Assembly: GCF_036227325.1 (NCBI RefSeq)
Contig: NZ_CP109467.1
Coordinates: forward strand, 3,224,001-3,288,000
Direction of reading: 5' to 3'
DNA: 64,000 bases
DNA from: Streptomyces sp. NBC_01465
Lineage (GTDB): Bacteria > Actinomycetota > Actinomycetes > Streptomycetales > Streptomycetaceae
Shown: piece after piece, positions 60,663 to 64,000 of the stretch
Layout of the letters: every line of letters starts with the position of its first letter
How positions within the stretch are numbered: position 1 is the first letter of the stretch
Notes under the pieces: generated by a model
The model's input: only the letters and a program-made list of their open reading frames with translations
Told to the model about the DNA's origin: nothing
The model's database searches: none
Position numbers and translations under genes: made by a program

Positions 60663-61748
60663 GTGCCCGTCCCCACGCCATCTCCCTGCTCCTCACTGCT
60701 TCCCCGCCTGCTCGTCCCCGCCCTGCTCGCTGCCTCGCTCCTGGGTGCGGCCGCCTCGGCCACGTCCCCCGAGCCGGGCCCCTCCCCCAGCACCACCGCC
60801 CTCTCGCGCCTGGTCTCCGCGGGGACCGCCCCGGCGGCGGCGCTCCTCTCCCAGAGCCCCTCCACCGGCTCCCGCTTCGTCACCACGGGTCCCGCCGTCC
60901 GCCGCACCGACCACTTCCGGGCCGGCAGCATCACCAAGACCTTCGTCGCGACGGTCGTCCTCCAACTCGCCGCCGAGCACAAGCTCCGCCTCTCCGACAC
61001 CGTCGAGAGCCACCTCCCGAACCTCGTCCGCGGCCACGGCAACGACGGCCGCCGGATCACACTGCGCGCCCTGCTCTCCCACACAGCGGGCCTGTACGAC
61101 TACACCCACTCCACCGCCGCCCGTGCTTCGGCTCCGCGTACCCCCCTTGCCGCCCTCCACACCGCCCTGGCGCACTCCCCGACCCGTATCGGCTCCTACG
61201 CGTACTCCAACACCGACTACGTGCTCCTCGGGCTGGTCGTCCACCAGGTCACCGGTCGCTCCTATGCGGCCGAGGTCACCCGCCGCATCCTCACCCCCCT
61301 GCATCTCACGGGCACTTCGTTCCCCGGCGCCCGCCGCACCCTCCCCTCCCCGTACGGCCGCTCCTACTCCCTCAGCGCCCCCGGCCGGGACGCCACCACC
61401 CTGGTCGACCCCCGCACCGCGGGCGCCGCCGGCGAGCTCATATCGACCCTCGCCGACCTGAACCACTTCTACTCAGCCCTCCTCGGCGGCCGCCTCCTCC
61501 CCGCCCCGGCCCTGGCCGACCTCCTCAACACCACGCCCGCCCAGGGCCGCTACGGACTCGGCGTCTTTCCCCAGCGGCTCAGCTGCGGCCGCACCGTCTG
61601 GGGGCACAACGGCCGCATCACCGGCAGTTACGTCCGCACCGCCACCACCGGGGACGGCCGCCACACCGTCACGTTCCGCCTCAACTCGGACACCGAACCG
61701 GCCCCCTCGCTCGAACGAGCCGTCCTGGAAGCCGAGTTCTGCCCCTGA
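60663..61748 (+). CDS. Secreted serine hydrolase (beta-lactamase/D-Ala-D-Ala carboxypeptidase fold)
   Basis: A 361-residue protein starting with GTG, GAAGGGA 8 bases upstream. A signal peptide (LLPRLLVPALLAASLLGAAA) precedes the class C-like motifs: SITKTFVATVV (SxxK), YSNTDYVLLG (YxN) and WGHNGRITGS (HxG replacing KTG). These match the D-aminopeptidase/carboxypeptidase family (S12) acting on peptidoglycan or small peptides outside the cell. It is tail to tail with glpD, 4 bases apart. Neighbouring kinases suggest an envelope role, but that is only context. Confidence 0.88.
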   Translation: MPVPTPSPCSSLLPRLLVPALLAASLLGAAASATSPEPGPSPSTTALSRLVSAGTAPAAALLSQSPSTGSRFVTTGPAVRRTDHFRAGSITKTFVATVVLQLAAEHKLRLSDTVESHLPNLVRGHGNDGRRITLRALLSHTAGLYDYTHSTAARASAPRTPLAALHTALAHSPTRIGSYAYSNTDYVLLGLVVHQVTGRSYAAEVTRRILTPLHLTGTSFPGARRTLPSPYGRSYSLSAPGRDATTLVDPRTAGAAGELISTLADLNHFYSALLGGRLLPAPALADLLNTTPAQGRYGLGVFPQRLSCGRTVWGHNGRITGSYVRTATTGDGRHTVTFRLNSDTEPAPSLERAVLEAEFCP

Positions 61749-61752
61749 AGCC

Positions 61753-63468
61753 TCAAGGGGTGTCCAGCGGCACGATGTCCGGAGCCCCGAGCCGCGCCGC
61801 GTCCGCCGTGAGATCGTCCGGCTGCCGCTGCGACTCCCGCTCCGCCTCGACCCGCTTCTCGTAGTGCTCGACCTCCTTCTCGATCTGCTCCTTGTCCCAG
61901 CCGAGCACCTTCGCCATCAACTCGGCCGCCTCCCGCGCACTGCGCGTCCCCCGGTCGAAGGTCTCGATCGAGATCCTCGTGCGCCGGGTGAGTACGTCGT
62001 CGAGGTGCCGGGCCCCTTCGTGCGAGGCCGCGTACACGACCTCGGCCCGCAGATAGTCGTCGGCGCCGCCCAGCGGATCCGCCAGCGACGGATCCCCCGC
62101 GATCAGCTCGAAGACCTCCTCGACCATCGACCCGTACCGATTCAACAGGTGCTCGACGCGCGCCACATGGAGCCCCGTCCGCACCGCGATCCGCGCCCGC
62201 GCGTTCCACAGGGCGTTGTATCCCTCGGCTCCCATCAGCGGCACGTTCTCCGTGACGCACTCGGCGACCCGCTGGTCCAGCGCGTGCACGGCCTCGTCCA
62301 CCGCGTCCTTCGCCATCACCCGGTACGTCGTGTACTTGCCGCCCGCCACCACCACGAGCCCCGGCACGGGATGCGCCACCGTGTGCTCCCGCGAGAGCTT
62401 GCTCGTGGCATCGGACTCCCCGGCCAGCAGCGGCCGCAGCCCCGCGTACACCCCCTGCACGTCGTCCCGCGTCAGCGGCACCGCAAGCACCGAGTTCACA
62501 TGCTCAAGCAGATAGTCGATGTCCGCACTCGACGCCGCCGGATGCGCCTTGTCCAGGTCCCAGTCCGTGTCGGTCGTCCCCACGATCCAGTGCCGGCCCC
62601 AGGGGATCACGAACAGAACGGACTTCTCCGTCCGCAGGATCAGCCCGGTCGTCGAGTGGATCCGGTCCTTCGGCACCACCAGATGAATGCCCTTGGACGC
62701 CCGCACATGGAACTGCCCGCGCTCCCCGATCAGCGCCTGAGTGTCGTCCGTCCACACCCCGGTCGCGTTCACGACCTGCTTGGCCCGGATCTCGTACTCC
62801 CCGCCCGCCTCCACGTCCTTCACCCGGGCCCCCACGACCCGCTCGCCCTCCCGCAGGAACCCGATCACCCGCGCCCGGTTCGCCACATGGGCCCCGTAGC
62901 TCGCCGCCGTCCGCACCAGCGTCGCCACATAGCGCGCGTCGTCCATCTGCGCGTCGTAGTACTGCAACGCCCCGACCAGGGCGTCCTTCTTCAGCGCGGG
63001 AGCCACCCGCAGCGCGTGCTTGCGCGTCAGATGCCGGTGCGCGGGAAGTCCGCGCCCGTGCCCCGAGGAGACCGACATGGCGTCGTACAGCGCCACCCCG
63101 CTCCCCGCATACCACCGCTCCCAGCCCTTGTGCTGGAGCGGATAGAGGAACGCCACCGGCTTCACCAGATGCGGGGCCAGCCGCTCGAGCAGCAGCCCCC
63201 GCTCCTTCAGCGCCTCCCGTACGAGCGCGAAGTCCAGCATCTCCAGATAGCGCAGCCCGCCGTGGATCAGCTTGCTCGACCGGCTGGACGTCCCCGACGC
63301 CCAGTCCCGCGCCTCCACGAGCCCCGTCGAGAGCCCCCGGGTCACCGCATCCAGCGCCGTCCCCGCGCCCACCACTCCCGCGCCGACGACCAGCACGTCC
63401 AGTTCCCGCTCGGCCATCCCGGCGAGCGCAGCCGCGCGCTCCTCGGGTCCCAGTGTCGCTGTCCTCAC
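61753..63468 (-). CDS. glpD: Glycerol-3-phosphate dehydrogenase (FAD, aerobic type)
   Basis: A 571-residue protein starting with GTG, GGGAGG upstream. ELDVLVVGAGVVGAGTALDA is the FAD dinucleotide fold and SSRSSKLIHGGLRYLEMLDF is the family signature; the C-terminal domain carries the usual GlpD_C segment (ARIAVRTGLHVARVEHLLNR). It oxidises sn-glycerol-3-phosphate to DHAP at the membrane, passing electrons to quinone. The nearest glpF/glpK genes are not in the window. Confidence 0.95.
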   Translation of the reverse strand: MRTATLGPEERAAALAGMAERELDVLVVGAGVVGAGTALDAVTRGLSTGLVEARDWASGTSSRSSKLIHGGLRYLEMLDFALVREALKERGLLLERLAPHLVKPVAFLYPLQHKGWERWYAGSGVALYDAMSVSSGHGRGLPAHRHLTRKHALRVAPALKKDALVGALQYYDAQMDDARYVATLVRTAASYGAHVANRARVIGFLREGERVVGARVKDVEAGGEYEIRAKQVVNATGVWTDDTQALIGERGQFHVRASKGIHLVVPKDRIHSTTGLILRTEKSVLFVIPWGRHWIVGTTDTDWDLDKAHPAASSADIDYLLEHVNSVLAVPLTRDDVQGVYAGLRPLLAGESDATSKLSREHTVAHPVPGLVVVAGGKYTTYRVMAKDAVDEAVHALDQRVAECVTENVPLMGAEGYNALWNARARIAVRTGLHVARVEHLLNRYGSMVEEVFELIAGDPSLADPLGGADDYLRAEVVYAASHEGARHLDDVLTRRTRISIETFDRGTRSAREAAELMAKVLGWDKEQIEKEVEHYEKRVEAERESQRQPDDLTADAARLGAPDIVPLDTP

Positions 63469-63721
63469 TGCTGCCTCCCGTAGATCGGGGTGGTCCGGCT
63501 CAGGTCACTTCTCAGTGCATCGCGAGTGCATCGCGCTTCCGTACATCCACGATTCTGTCCGTACCCACCGACATCGGCCACCGCCTGTGGATAACACTCG
63601 GACACCCCAGACCGGCCCAATCCCGCATATCGGTCATATTTACTCCTAACCTGACATAGCGATGTCCACAGGGGTTGCGCGACGACCCCGCTCCGGCTAT
63701 TGGGAAGGACGGCCCACCGCC
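63469..63721. promoter_or_regulatory. glpD upstream region with DnaA-box-like sites
   Basis: 253 bp between divergent genes. It contains TGTGGATAA (63586-63594), the complement of the DnaA box TTATCCACA, and ATGTCCACA (63662-63670), one mismatch from the Streptomyces consensus TTGTCCACA. A short direct repeat, AGTGCATCGCG, occurs near 63515. No operator for glycerol control was recognised. Confidence 0.5.
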
Positions 63722-64000
63722 ATGCCCGCAGATCTCGCCGTCATCGGACTCGGTCACCTCGGTCTCCCCCTCGCCCAGGCCGCCGTAGCGACCGGCATCG
63801 ACACCATCGGCTACGACACCGATCCACACCGCCTCGCGGGGCTCGCCGCCGACCGCACCCACCACGCGGACATCCGCCGCCTCCTCTCCGGCGGCTTCCG
63901 CCCCATCACCGATCCGGCCGAACTGGGCCGAGTGCGTACCGCCGTCATCTGCGCCCCCACCCCCCTGGGCGCCGACCGCGCCCTCGACCTGACCGATGTC
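63722..64000 (+). CDS. Nucleotide-sugar dehydrogenase (partial, runs off window)
   Basis: An ATG with GGGAAGGA upstream opens a frame that continues to the edge. The start MPADLAVIGLGHLGLPLAQA is the NAD-binding fold (GLGxxGL) of the UDP-glucose/UDP-ManNAc dehydrogenase family, and AVICAPTPLGADRALDLTDV is the family's conserved next segment. Only 93 residues are visible. It probably makes a sugar acid for extracellular polysaccharide or a glycan. Confidence 0.88.
   Translation, partial: MPADLAVIGLGHLGLPLAQAAVATGIDTIGYDTDPHRLAGLAADRTHHADIRRLLSGGFRPITDPAELGRVRTAVICAPTPLGADRALDLTDV

Noticed and set aside
1..64000. tRNA, rRNA, CRISPR arrays and prophage genes
   Set aside because: No repeat-spacer pattern, no tRNA-like cloverleaf with CCA context noticed, and no integrase, terminase or capsid signature in any frame.

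Overview
The window is a 64 kb piece of a Streptomyces-type chromosome. Base composition is very high in GC, third codon positions are almost all G or C, GTG and TTG starts are common, and several transcripts look leaderless. Gene content and order closely resemble the core-chromosome stretch of Streptomyces coelicolor running from about SCO4774 to SCO4811 (recalled synteny, not searched). No rRNA, tRNA, CRISPR array, prophage or intact insertion sequence was seen.

Layout. 1-6.5 kb: an edge-truncated multi-membrane protein, an unusual HTH/sigma-like/membrane regulator, succinyl-CoA ligase (sucC-sucD) and two secreted Ala/Pro-rich proteins. 6.5-14.2 kb: a divergent five-gene locus made of a MoxR-type AAA ATPase, a DUF5682 TraB/EreA-like protein and a VWA protein on the minus strand, and a SWIM zinc-finger protein and a DUF5691 protein on the plus strand. 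The two arms share a promoter region carrying a perfect inverted repeat. This is the best candidate for a poorly described system. 14-25 kb: the B12-binding mutase subunit, a lipase, and envelope genes (M23 endopeptidase, two NlpC/P60 hydrolases, one behind a c-di-AMP riboswitch), with PcrA helicase, an esterase and a trypsin-like protease. 25-34.8 kb: small accessory and regulatory genes (TetR pairs with visible operators, VOC proteins, a WhiJ/DUF397/anti-sigma group, LysE with Lrp, an MmyB-like regulator, a degenerate SDR, an ankyrin protein) and a 1.2 kb non-coding stretch with large inverted repeats. 34.8-41.7 kb: a PspC-linked two-component system and its divergent PspC membrane protein, DoxX, an unknown membrane protein, a class II aldolase and a cupin. 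41.8-47.3 kb: guaA, chorismate mutase behind an apparent aromatic-peptide attenuator, and a divergent pair of LAXTG sortase substrates. 47.4-60.4 kb: a GMC oxidoreductase with succinate-semialdehyde dehydrogenase, then five tandem membrane Ser/Thr kinase genes, one of which reads as a pseudokinase. 60.6-64 kb: a beta-lactamase-fold serine hydrolase, glpD and the start of a nucleotide-sugar dehydrogenase.

The main themes are envelope maintenance and its control (peptidoglycan hydrolases, c-di-AMP switch, sortase substrates, PASTA-less Ser/Thr kinases, PspC sensing) and central metabolism (TCA cycle, GMP, aromatic amino acids, glycerol). Functions are assigned by reading motifs in the translations; nothing was searched against a database.
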